Assembly (NCBI RefSeq): GCF_001638985.1
Contig: NW_017265143.1
Location: forward strand, 1,128,259 to 1,192,258
Direction of reading: 5' to 3'
Origin: Phycomyces blakesleeanus NRRL 1555(-)
Lineage: Eukaryota; Mucoromycota; Mucoromycetes; Mucorales; Phycomycetaceae
DNA length: 64,000 nt
The position numbers and the translations under genes were made by a program. This document shows, piece after piece, positions 47,816 through 59,505 of this stretch (the stretch's first letter is position 1; each line of letters begins with the position of its first letter). The notes beneath the pieces are model-generated. The model searched no databases. It was given only the letters and a program-made list of their open reading frames with translations, and was not told the origin of the DNA.

Positions 47816-50800
47816 TTAAATGTATTGTTTTTTTGGCAAAGGAATGACCAGCATCTTTTTTACTTTTCTGCGTGTTGTGTGCTCAGCAGTTGCTACTTCT
47901 AACATAATTATATGCACTGGCAATACACATTGAAAATCGTCAGGAGAAAATGTTGGAAAGCAGGTTTCAATGTGTTCGTACTCTTGCAATTTATCATTTT
48001 TGGGTGTGTACCATTTGATAAATGCAAAAGTATGTTGAGAATTGTGAAGAAGTTGTGTTGGGCAGCGATGGGTGCAGAGCAAGGGAGTAAGGGATGAAGA
48101 GATAGGTGGAGGAGTGAAAGAATGGGTGAAAATGTACTGTATTTGACCCATGTATGCGATGATATGCTCACCAGTACTTCCAATGAACTTTGCTTGTACA
48201 AGAGAGCCACAACTTCCAGATTCACCTTTACCCTTGTAGATCTGCCCAAGGATGTTGATGTATTTCAACAGGGTGATTGTATTGTCAACAAAGTATGGTG
48301 ATTCCGATGCTTGTTGAAAGTGAACTAATTGTTCATTGTTGTATGCAACTTTGTAGTATTGTAAGAGATGAACATAGTGAATGTCACTCATTGTGGTAGC
48401 GGATTTTAATGATAGAGGGAATGCGGAAGGAGGGAGAGGTTCGTTGCCTTTTACAAGTACATTTGGATCTTCAGAAGCCTCGACAAATGACTGTATGTGG
48501 AAGGTACATTGATGGATGGATGGAATGGTGGTGGGTGTAAAGGAAGAAGTGAGTTTGGTAAGGAGAGGAAATGCAGATGTCTGGCGGGTACTCTGAAGGA
48601 AACTGTTGACAAGATCGTCTTTGTGTATATCTTCAATAAATTTCTTCATAAATGTTTCTTCAAACCCAATCTTCCTGTTTGTCTTTAAATTTTTTAACAA
48701 CCCATTAAACTGCTCGAACCCAAATAACCAATAACTGTACACTGGTCCAAAATCACGAATTGTATCTCGAAGATGGAGGTGTAGGTGCATATTACAGGTG
48801 AGGATTTTGGCATTGTACAGCTCGTCACATCTGGTGCAAAAAGTTTGAAGAAACTGATGGGCAGTGTTGACTTCATCGAACGTGATCATTGGCTTGATCA
48901 ACAGGTGGCATGCATCAACAAAGTTAATCCAGTTTTTGAATCTGTCTTTTGCAAGAACATCTTTCAACAGAACTGGCGAGTATACGAGCACCCATGACTT
49001 CCACTCATCTGCCTTCATATACGAAAACTGCTTTCATATTTTCGAGTTCAAAGAGGTGTATCCACCAGGCACAATCATTGTTTCTGCAGTCTTCTGCATT
49101 GCCACAAAATTGCCATCTTGAATGTCTTCGTCTTTGATCTAACAATCCATCAATCTTTTAGGTGTTCCCAGGAATAAATTATGCATGGAATCGATGATCA
49201 TTCCACGTACTAGATCAAGGTATCCAAGGCGATGCAACTGCGACCATCGAACACCATTTTTGACCTCTAGCCAATGCCTTTCTGAGGGGGTACTAGCACT
49301 TTCCCACTCCTCAGCATGCAACCTGTTCTCTACACCGTCATGAAGCACCCACCGAGAGAAGTCAAACCCATGAAAGTCAACATTGACACCGTTTTCCAAG
49401 CGAGGGAAATGTCTGTTGCACTTGTAACATGCGCATGTACTGTTGTGCGAGGTGAAACCACTTGTCTTTCTTGCTGCCGGGATGTCACAGGCCACCATCA
49501 TCAATGCGGCATGGACGCGGACACCACTAGGACACTCAAAAGTTGGGATTGCCAGTCCCTCATACAATCTTATCAGATCATCTACCATAGGCCGGAGATA
49601 ATGGTTTATCTCTTCGGATTTGGGTTCCTTTGGGCCAGGCATCAATCCTACAAGAAGTGTGTTCTCTGGCTTGTATCTTTCATTGCAAGGCAGATTGTTT
49701 ACTACCAGGTATATGGCACCAGTCGAGTGTGTGACGTTATCAAAAGGTTGAAACCAGTCGATGTTGAGAGTCAACATTAATGAACGCGAATCCTTTGTGA
49801 ATTGCATGCCATCTTTGTCTTTGAGCTCCTTCTACATGGCACTGTCATATATGTCACACATCGTATCCACCATCTTCAGCTCGTGATTCCAATGTCTAAT
49901 TTTATCCTCGAATCCTGGACGAAGAAAAAACATTTGTAAAGTATTAACGACAGACTGGTACAAGTATGAACGCTTGGCCACCAAAGCACCCGATGCTGAT
50001 GTTTTTGTCAATTGGCAGTTGCAAGACGAGTGTGCACCAAGCTTTACGAAATCGCAATGAGACGGGACAGATGCACTTTCTTCGTATACCTTGCGTCAAT
50101 CCTGACACACAACAAATTTCTTTATGCCTTTGGTCATGGCTGAGAAACCTGTCATGCGCTGAAGACCAGGAAGGCTCAAGGGCAGTTGGAAATCCTGCTC
50201 GTAAATTGTCAAAAGCTTGTTGATGAACTCAATCAAGACAACAGCGCCCTTGTCAACTACATAGTGGGAAGCGAACATCACCACAAAAGTAGCAATGAAC
50301 CTGTGCACTGGGTTCTGAGACATATCGGAGGTGGCAAAAGGGTTTATTATAAAAAAAAATTAATGTTTTTTTTTAAATATTTTTAATACTAACTGACCTT
50401 CACTATTCAATTCATTGTTGTCAAGCTCAATAACATCGTCTTCACTTTTGTCTTCACTGATTTCATTGCTGTTGCTTCCACTGTCATCATTGTCATCATT
50501 GCTGATCGCGTCATTAGTAATGGAAACGTCTTCAGTGTCAGACATTGAAGCTCCTTCCCAAACAGGTGAGTTTGTCTAAGTGTATGATTCTTCCAGAGCT
50601 CCGGGTTAATGGGTTAAGATAGCTACATTTAGAATATAACACTTGGTTAATATCTAACGGTATCTGAATTAAATAAACCTTACGTTTATCATCGACCTCC
50701 ATCATATTTCTTTGGGTGGACATGTCTATTACAACATGTTATTTCATGGATTACAATACAATTAAATAAATTCAAATATTGTACCCCTTTCACATCTTAT

Positions 50801-50931
50801 GGCATTTAGTCTTGCCCTTTTGTTATGACGTTGAGCAGTTCTTCTGCCAACAAAACTATAGCCGAGATCGTTCTGACTACATCCAGCACAATAGCACTTT
50901 TCGTTGTAGAGTTCAGGAATTGTGGACATAA
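47816..50931 (-). pseudogene. Tnp2-like (CACTA-related) transposase, element A
   Basis: Small exons for the zinc knuckle (50931-50785: CYCAGCSQNDLGYSF then RRTAQRH) and acidic linker (exons near 50732-50690 and 50549-50402) lead into one long exon (about 50330-47816). It carries LNIDWFQPFD, VACDIPAARKT, CACYKCNRHFPRL, DSMHNLFLGT and MHLHLHLRDT as in the intact element C. Four in-frame stops interrupt it (about 50100, 49834, 49141 and 49031), at least two of them in place of conserved Trp. No frameshift is evident. The protein would be about 930 residues. Confidence 0.85.
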
Positions 50932-51159
50932 TGTTTATTTATTTTTACTTTGAAGTGTTAAGAGAAAAAGGAAACAAGTACAACGTTTACTAAATTTACT
51001 ATGTCTTTATAATGAATTGTTATATCTTTATAATAATAATAAATAATATTTTTGCCTGTTGTATCCAAGCCAATAGAAAACCGGAAAACAGTGTTTTTAT
51101 CTTGAACACACAAAAAATGCTGACATGAAAAAATACCCCAGATTTTCTATTGTTATAAT

Positions 51160-52269
51160 TTAACTTTGTACATAGTAATTCCTGTATGTTTTTCTAGTAT
51201 TGACTTTTGGTTCACGATTCCATCTGTTGATCATACTCTCAAAAGAAGGGCGTGTAAACATTTTTTTCAAGGTAGTTGTCAATGAGTTATAAACAAATGT
51301 GCACTTTGAAATCATGGCGCTCTTCATACTAAACTTGTAGAGATCATTCTTACAATGCGTCTTACTACCAACTCTTTTGAAATTGCAGGATATATGTGTG
51401 TTGTTGATGTAATCGTACAATGTGTGACAATTACTACATGCTACATATTTTGATACGCCATTTATCAAGTCATTGTATCCTGTCATTTTCCTTAAACCCG
51501 GAATGCTTGTGGGAAGTCAGAAATTCTCTCCATAATGTTTAAGGATTGTATTTATGAATGTAATCAAAATTACTGCGCCTTCATCCACAATGAAGCTAGA
51601 AATAAATATCACAGTGAAAACCGCAATTACTTGATGCCAAATATTCTCTGGAAGGTTTTCTGTAGACTCTGTAAGTTATCATAAAATAATATTAATTTTT
51701 TGTTTCTTTAATTCAAACCTTTTTTCTTCAATCATAGTTTATTTTTAATATTTACCCTGTTCTTGCTCTCTGTTCTGTTCTTCTTGCTCAAATTCATTCG
51801 ACAACTCATATTCAGACTCATACTCTGAGGTATACTCCTCTGTTTCAAAAAGAGATTCTTCCACTGAAAGAGGTAAGTGGGTATTGACATACTGCTCTGG
51901 TGAGGGTGCACCAATGGAGTAATTATCATCTATTGGTACTGAGTTTAAATAGAGTGTGCATTGGGTATAAAAAATAAAATACTATTACATTCAATATGTT
52001 CTTCAATTTGATCTACGTTCATATCAGCTTCACTAGTGTTTACTTTGGCTGTCAAAACTATTTGTTCTAATGGATTAGAATACATCATATAAATAAATGA
52101 AAAATTGATAACTTAATTTACCATTAATGGTTTTATCCATATTCCTGTCATTATCATTCTGGGCATGACGCTTGGCAGTTCTTTTATCTGTCATAGTGTA
52201 TCCAAGATGATTGCGATTGCACCTTGTGCATTTGCAACAAACTTCATCAGGATTGGCAATGGCAAACAT
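51160..52269 (-). pseudogene. Tnp2-like transposase N-terminal part, element B
   Basis: Exons 52269-52122 (zinc knuckle CCKCTRCNRNHLGY then KRTAKRH), about 52074-51987 (EQIVLTAKVN), about 51939-51757 (acidic linker) and about 51673 onward encode the first 320 or so residues. The long exon has a TGA at about 51525 (NF-stop-LPTSIPG, normally Arg) and loses similarity near 51190, after SFESMINRWN. The catalytic core is absent. Confidence 0.8.
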
Positions 52270-52500
52270 TTTTTCACTTAATTTTTTTTAATAATAAAGG
52301 AAGTGTGTAACAGCCGTTGCTTATTATAATTGTCTTTATTATTTTGAAAAAATTCTCTCAGGAACTCTGATATATATTAGGCCGATGATATGTCTTTAAA
52401 TATATTCTTGCTGCTAAACACAGGAAATGACCTGGGTTGTAATTTTTTGGCTACTGTTATCGATAATTCCAGTTAAGTGGAATTCAATTATTTTAAGGTG

Positions 52501-52511
52501 TTTTTGCAGTG
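52501..52511 (-). repeat. Candidate CACTG end of element B
   Basis: Reading the minus strand from 52511 gives CACTGCAAAAACACC, followed by an inverted GAATTCCA...TGGAATT pair. It lies 242 bp upstream of the B transposase ATG and has the same first 11 bases as the element C end at 53917. Confidence 0.6.
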
Positions 52512-52878
52512 TTATAAAGAAATTGAAAAACTACAGTTAATAATTTTGATAAAGTAGTATTGAGAGGAAAACGTCACATTTAGTGCGTAAGAAAAGTAAG
52601 AAAAATAAAAAAGGGAGAAACTAATTTCAGGAAAGAATAAAGGGAAGGGAAATTTGTCTTCAGAAAATTGGAGAAGAATAAAATAAAAATAACAAAAAGT
52701 CCAATTTTTAGAATAAGAAATAAAAATAATATAAATAAAATTAAAATTAAAATCAAAATATAAAATTATAATTGGGGGTTTGAGACTTTGTGACTGATTA
52801 AAAAGGTTGAAATCGATTGAAAAAGGTACTAGCGCTGTGGCCAATTTATATTACCATGCATCGCGTCATAATACAGGT

Positions 52879-52950
52879 GGCTTCTTGGTTTAGTGGTATA
52901 ATTCTCGCTTAGGGTGCGAGAGGTCCCGGGTTCGATTCCCGGAGAAGCCC
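52879..52950 (+). tRNA. tRNA-Pro (anticodon AGG)
   Basis: The cloverleaf is complete: acceptor GGCTTCT pairs with AGAAGCC (943-949), D arm with GGTTTAGTGGTATAA, anticodon stem CTCGC/GCGAG around the loop TTAGGGT, and T arm CCGGGTTCGATTCCCGG. No intron. Confidence 0.95.
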
Positions 52951-53573
52951 AACTTATTCCCTGTTTTCACTTTCGATCTGGGTTAATTTCTTTTTTCAAA
53001 TATTATTTTGATGAATTCATAAAATCTGAAGATAGTTAACCTCAGTACTTCTTTATGTGCAGTAATATCTTCCTGAGCATTAACCGCAGTATAATGACTA
53101 TTTCTTTAATTAAATATAAATATGTCAGAGTTGACATCGGTGACCAAAATCGGAAGTTACAATCAACCAGTAATGGTTGACTTTTTAGGATAAAAGATCT
53201 TGTCATTGCCAATTGGTCTTTTGTCTATGTTTTAGATGTTGGAGATGACGAATATACTTATAGAGATATTACTGGATAACCACCATCTAAGACATATTAT
53301 CATAGCTATTCTTTTAGCCAGAAAAGAAATACCAGATCGAGACTTGACAAATATTAACTACTGCGGATAATGCACAGTATTAATTTAGAAAACTATATAA
53401 GATAATTCATATCAATAAAAAGTATCTTTTATTCTCTCTTTGATTTTACATATACTCTTTGATCCCCAGTGGGTTTGACCTTTTGACTTTGCTATAGTAA
53501 AAGGAAGACCATCCCAGATCAGGAACGACAAAATGTATAACAAAAACATGAATAAAATGCATTGCATGACATG
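52951..53573. other. Spacer between the two tRNA genes
   Basis: AT-rich with no frame of interest. Confidence 0.6.
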
Positions 53574-53646
53574 CGCTCCCGGGTGGGCTCGAACCACCAA
53601 CCTCCTGATTAACAGTCAGACGCGCTGCCAATTGCGCCACGGAAGC
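53574..53646 (-). tRNA. tRNA-Asn (anticodon GTT)
   Basis: Acceptor GCTTCCG pairs with CGGGAGC with one G-U, the D arm has GCGCAATTGGCAGCGC, the anticodon loop is CTGTTAA between TCTGA and TCAGG-type strands, and the T arm is GGTGGTTCGAGCCCACC. No intron. Confidence 0.94.
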
Positions 53647-54805
53647 CTATACATTTTATCGTGTGTATTATAAAATAAAACCAGCTTTGGGTCATGTTGT
53701 GGTGTCTGGTACCGGAAGGTCATGTGGTGATCCAGATACTCGGATGTTGGATTTATCATATATAAGAACATATTCATATTGGGATAGCGTAGTAGCTATC
53801 ATCTTGTCAGTATAATATATATATAAACGATTAAGTAATCAGCCCAATAATTATTACAGTTAGTACTGTAGATAATATCTTAAAGATTGTTAAGATAATT
53901 ATATCATACTGCCAGGCACTGCAAAAAAATGCCCGATTCCCATACATGATGGGATGTAAAATTCGGTGGACAGAAAACCCAAATTTGTAGTGCAGGATTT
54001 TTTTTGTAGAATAAACATTGCAATTTTTTTAAAACGATTCTATTGGTCATAGAACACTGAGTAGTATAAAAAATACAATAATAAACTTAAATTGAATAAA
54101 ATAAACTGTACCTGAATATATATTTATCTTCTTTACTGTTTAAAAAATAATATTATTTTAATAATTATTAAGCAATGGCACCAACCCGTGAATCAAATAA
54201 AACAAAAGAATGCAAATGTTCTACACTGGAAAAATAGGGTAATTTCATCTATGGCGTAGGGTACTATTATTTGTGGAGTGGTAGCTTAAATTTCCATCAC
54301 TTTTGTCTTTTTTATTTTCGACGGCGATGATAATGCTCGGTCTGTTTTATTGGATGAAAAAACGAGTTTACTCTTTTTTGTAAAAAATGTCTGCGAGATT
54401 TCTTTTTGGGACTTGTAGCCATGTCGCAGAGTCAATAGTTGTAGGAAACTTAAACCAAGTGATATCTTTTGAGTGAGATAATAAAGCTTTTTATTGTTGT
54501 AATATTTATTTATAAGTATGATGAGGTTAATAGTCGTGATATTACTACAAATATTTTTGTTGTATATGCTCTACAGCTAATAAAATGTACATGACGACAT
54601 GTTTTAACAAAAGTGTGTATTATTGTATTTTAGAATGAGGCAATCAATTACTGTTTAGAGAACTGCCCATTTTAACAGCCGGAATAAACTATGTCATTTT
54701 GGAAGCTGGTGTAATTTGGAAAGATATATATTAAATTGTGTTCCTGAACAATTTTCTATTCTTGTCAATTCTAAAGACTTAAAAAATAAAACATACGCAC
54801 ACAAT

Positions 54806-57800
54806 ATGTCAAACAACAACAACAATTCAGAATGCAAGTGCTCTAAATGCTCTTCCAATAGCATGGGATTTGTTTTGGTGTCTACCCAAACACTCAGAAG
54901 ACATGCACAACAGGATATCGTGAGACAATATCAGTCAGGATCTTCTTGTAAGTTCAAATTTAAGAAAATTATTATTGAGACAATTTTAATTAAATATTTA
55001 TTTTCATATAATATAGCCTCAGTTATAGAAGTAATGTCGAATGACAATGACATGGAGATTGACTTTGAATACAATGTTGATGCCGAAGATCAAGTTGAAG
55101 GTATGCATAGTATTTTTATTAAAGTTTTATAATCATTTATAATATCTAATAATTTGATTCTTTTTTACCTAACAAAACAGCCGAAGACTTACCTCTTTTT
55201 GGCATTGATTCCTTGTTTGATTCTGAAAGCGAAGATGAGGGTGTCATTGAAGCAACCATTTTGGATATTTCTGACGATGAATCTGATGATGTTAGAGGTT
55301 AGTACAAAAAGCACATATAAATCAATAAAGTCAACAAGTATTGATTTTTTTTTCAAATAGAGCACTTTTCTTCATCCAATATGCCAGTCGATCCTACTCA
55401 TGCTTTCATTGCTTCTTTTGCTGCCTTCTTCATATCCAAATATGTTGTCAATTCTGGTGGTGCTGTTCTGTTAAAGTTTCTTAACGAAGTATTGGCACAC
55501 TTTGGACAGTCTTTCCGTCTTCCCCTCAGTATAAGCGGTGTCAACTCTATGACCGGTCTCAGCGACGTGACTCGAGGTGTCCAGCGGTTTATTGCATGTG
55601 GCGATTGTAACAAAGTATACGAAGAGTCCGATGTTGTTCCAGAGTGCTGTAATTTCGAGAGACTCTCTGGTAGAGAATGTGGAAACGCTCTTTTCTTTGC
55701 AACATCAAGAGCCTTGACTATCCCCAAAAAGATCTACATGTATAACTCCATAATCAAAACATTGTCTATCCTTTTTTGCCGCCCTGGATTCGAAGACACC
55801 ATCAACCATTGGAGAATCAGAGTGCAAGTTCCAGGCATGATGTTTGACATTTACGACGGTACGAAGTGGAACAGTCTGAAGGATAGCAATGGTTTACCGT
55901 TTGTGAATCATGAGCGCTCCATAATGCTTACCATGAACATCGATTGGTTTCAACCTTTCGATGGGGTCACTTACTCCTGTGGTGCGATATACCTTTGCAT
56001 CAACAACTTGCCAAGATCGGAACGGTACAAGAAGGAGAATGTTGTTCTCGTTGGTCTCATGCCAGGGCCCAAGGAAGCAAAGACAAGTGAGATCAATCAC
56101 TACCTCCGTCCCCTTGTCGCGGAACTCAACCAGTTGTATGGCGGTGTGGTGATGCCTACCGTACAGTGCCCATCTGGTGCTCTTGTCCGTGCTGCCCTTC
56201 TTCTTGTTGCCTGCGACATTCCTGCTGCCCGTAAGACTTGTGGGTTCACCTCTCATTCAAGCACATGTGCATGCAATAAGTGCAACCGACAGTTCCCTCG
56301 CCTTCCAGACTCCAATGCTGTGGACTACTCTGGGTTCGTGTTTTCTGAGTGGGTGCCTCGCACTGATGCCGAAAACCGCCGTGATGCTGAGTTGTGGAGA
56401 ATGGCCAGCAGTGATGCACAGAGAAAGAGATTGGAGAGGGAAAATGGTGTCCGATGGTCAGAATTGCATGACCTGGTTTACTTTAACCTCGTGGAGTGCA
56501 CTGTCATCGATCCGATGCACAACCTGTACCTCGGAACAGCAAAGAGGATAATGGAGAAATGGAGATCTTCAGGTCTCATCACAGATGCACACTTGGCCGA
56601 AATGCAGTTGGATGCTGACAAGCTTGTACTGCCAGAGGACTACACGCCATTAGGGACAAAGATCGGGCGTGGCTTCCCATTCATGAAGGCCGACGAGTGG
56701 AAGTCTTGGTGCTTGGTGTACTCTCCTGTTCTCCTGCGTGGTCGTCTACCTGAAGCTCATCTCGGTAACTGGACAACGTTTGTCAATGCATGCCAGTACC
56801 TCTCAATGCCAAGCATATCCATGGCTCACCTTGATGAAGCCCATCAATCTTTGGAGGCTTTCTGCAGAGAGTGCGAGAAGTTGTATAAAGCCCCATTCCT
56901 TTCGCCAAACATGCATCTCCATCTTCATCTGCGAGAGACTGTACTGAACTTTGGCCCGGTTTATGGCTATTGGCTTTTTAGTTTCGAAAGATGCAATGGT
57001 ATCTTGAAAAACTATGCGACAAATAGAAAAGACGGGTTTGAGGGAACCTATATGAAGAAGTATCTTGAAGAAGCATACCAGGGAGATCTTATTCGCCAAA
57101 CTTTGCCAATAATTCGACCTGAGCATTCGGCGATCATCCTTGAGCTCACTGCATCCACTGCCAATTCCATAGCCACTTCCACTTCCACTGCCACCTCAAT
57201 CCAATTCGATATCAATGCTTTTCTTGATTCTCCTGAGATCAACTTTGATATTGTCAAGGGAAACGAGCCTTTGCCCCCTTCCGCACTTCCTTTAGCTCTA
57301 AAGGGGGAGATTTCCATGGATGAATCCGAGTATGAGCATTTGTTGGAATACTATCGCGAGACATACGATGATCAAACTCTTGTTCATTATCGTCAGGCTG
57401 GTCATTCCGATAATTTTGTTAACAATCGGATACAGAAGTTTGAATCAATCAATCTTCTTGGGCAAATCTACAAGAGCAAAACGAAGAATCAGCGTGGGTC
57501 GTTCATGCAAGCCTTGTTTGAGACAAGTGATGGTAGAAGTACCAAGCCATACGCGGGCCAAATTCAGTACCTCTTTGTCAATACTGCTGTAAACTCGTTT
57601 GCTGGTCATGCGAGCCAGCATGTATTTGCATATGTACGATGGTACAAGGAAGTTTTACTTCAGCCCAGAGCAGGAGAAGGAGTTGAGGTGAATGAGGTGG
57701 GGTTCGAAGATGACAGCATGAACAGCATTCTCCCAGTGCATAGAATCTGCTATCCAGTCGCAGTAGGCGAGCACCTTGGTCTAGAAGGCGAAGTTCAGAT

Positions 57801-57837
57801 GTGTGTAGTTCCTTTGCCACGAAAAATATATATTTAG
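54806..57837 (+). CDS. Tnp2-like (CACTA-related) transposase, element C, intact
   Basis: Four exons (54806-54947, 55017-55100, 55181-55297, 55361-57837) give 939 residues with no stop or frameshift. Residues 10-35 form a zinc knuckle and basic patch (CKCSKCSSNSMGF then LRRHAQQ). Residues 48-115 are acidic. The long exon holds a Cys motif (CGDCNKVY), then the core: TMNIDWFQPFD, LVGLMPGPKEAKTSEINHYL, VACDIPAARKTCGFTSHSST, CACNKCNRQFPRL, VIDPMHNLYLGTAKR, MHLHLHLRETVLNFGP and WLFSFERCNGILKN. Asp in DIDW-type and DPMHN positions and Glu in FERCNG are plausible DDE residues by analogy with Tnp2/transposase_21 of the CACTA group. The start is chosen at the Met just before the knuckle, as in copies A and B. 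It may be active. Confidence 0.85.
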
Positions 57838-58044
57838 ATTCAAATACAAAAATAAAACACGTATAAAAAAGAAATATTAATTAATACAGACTAATATATA
57901 TAGCTGCACGTTTATTTTTTATTATTTCTATAAATTTTTGTTTGTACTTGGCATGCTATACATGCATCTGTATACATCATGCTAATCCGTAAACATAAAC
58001 AAGTAGAAAAAAGACTCTAAAATAGTTGGCAAGAAAAAAATGAT

Positions 58045-59317
58045 TTATTTTGAAAAGCACCAATCTGGTAAAGTGACTGCCAAATTCTCGGGAATGCTCA
58101 CTTCTTTCTCATAAGGGATGCGCTTTTTCAAGCTTTCTGAATTTTTCTTCAAACGGATAACAGTAAGTTCATCAATAGTACTAATAAACGTCTGGAGCTG
58201 GTTTAAAGAATAAATAGTATTAATAAAGTATTATTATTTTCTTTAAAACATAAATAGATGTTTAACATTACCTCATCAGTTCTCCAGCTGGGACGATATG
58301 CCCGCACTTTGTTATCTCCATCCGACTCGCCATCAGACATCACGTCAATAGAAAGAATATTTCCGCAATCATATCGATTCATGCCCTCATGAATAGCCTC
58401 TGTGTATGTCTGGTACGTGATAATACGACGGTCAAGAAGCTACCAAAGAGTATTGTATTAAAACATTAAATCAATAGTAAATTAACTTTATTTTAAAACT
58501 TACGGTCTTCTTTCTGTTGCGTCTTCTTCCAGCTTTATTTCTAACCATAATCTTCTCTGCTGAGGTCCGGAAGACTCGCACTTGATTTTGGTAGTGATTC
58601 TTTATTATATTCATAATGACACTCTTTGACACATTTGTGCAACATCTTTGAGGTCTCAGGTACTTGAAGAGAGCCAGTGCAAGTGTCTTGTTGTACTTGT
58701 CGCCATACGTGCCAGTCATTGACCATGCTGATCTATTATTATTCTCAGCAACTTTGAGCGGGTCTGTGCTAACAAAGTTCGGTTTCTTGATGTAACTATT
58801 GATAAGTTGCTATAAAAACAGTATTAGATATATTAATCAGTAATGTTATTATTATCAATTTACTTACAGAAATCAAGGGATGATGTTTCGCTCCAAGGTC
58901 AAGATCATCATCCATGGAAGAAGAAGAATCCGCTGGTACAGCAGAAGGCATCACGGAATTTTGGCTGGTCATTGCCTTTTTTATTTCAGCATTTTCAGTC
59001 ATGAGCTGAAGGACCGAGTTCTTCAAAAATTCATTTGTCTTGTTGGACAAATCCAGGCCATTCTTCAAATGAGTTATTGCATCAGTCACTCCTTTTGCAT
59101 TTTCTTGCAAGGATTGCATCGACACATTGTTGGCTGCCAACAAGGTAAGGACGTGATCCATTGGGGTCACAGCGACTTGAACTTCAGGGGCTGTGTCAAC
59201 TGCTACTTCTGGAGTTGGTGTATCAATTGGAGCAACAACACCTGCAATTGTGCTATTAAGAACAGCATTCATGCGTAGGTTGGGTCGGCGGGGAGCAGTA
59301 GGAATACGCTTTGTCAT
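58045..59317 (-). CDS. Partner protein of Tnp2-like element C
   Basis: Four exons (59317-58868, 58809-58504, 58439-58272, 58197-58045) join in frame to 358 residues. Residues 1-50 are basic then Pro/Val-rich. Residues 55-115 are predicted helical and may form a coiled coil (LLAANNVSMQSLQENAKG, LSNKTNEFLKNSVLQLM). The middle (150-250) has a Trp/Tyr-rich helical part and the basic end MVRNKAGRRRNRKK. The C-terminal part has LDRRIITYQTY, an acidic MSDGESDGD, then the invariant RPSWRTDE and a final LPDWCF. The same order is found in the element A partner, though identity is low in the N-terminal half. I recognise no family. A role as DNA-binding or transpososome cofactor, like the second protein of CACTA and other elements, is inference. 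Confidence 0.8.
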
Positions 59318-59404
59318 TTTCTGTTAATAAAATAAATATTAATAATTTTCAACTAATATTGTACAATTCACTACACTTGTTATATCATATTTAAAATTCA
59401 CATA
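58900..59404. repeat. 505-bp duplicate, left copy
   Basis: Identical to 59506-60010 except for three transitions (59081, 59197, 59275). It abuts the N gap directly. Confidence 0.9.
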
Positions 59405-59504
59405 NNNNNNNNNNNNNNNNNNNNNNNNNNNNNNNNNNNNNNNNNNNNNNNNNNNNNNNNNNNNNNNNNNNNNNNNNNNNNNNNNNNNNNNNNNNNNNNN
59501 NNNN
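59405..59504. other. Assembly gap of 100 N
   Basis: Exactly 100 N, a conventional size for a gap of unknown length. Both flanks end in the same sequence context, so contig ends that should overlap were probably left unjoined. Confidence 0.97.
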
Positions 59505-59505
59505 A

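Larger units (their letters stand above)
46380..51093. mobile_element. Tnp2-like transposon, element A (partner plus transposase)
   Basis: The two convergent genes match those of element C. A candidate right end reads CACTGTTTTCC on the minus strand from 51093, 162 bp before the transposase ATG. The left end was not found and may lie in 46043-46379, next to the solo LTR. Confidence 0.6.

Noticed and set aside
49316..49780. 154-codon plus-strand frame
   Set aside because: Antisense shadow of the element A transposase, whose motifs lie on the minus strand.
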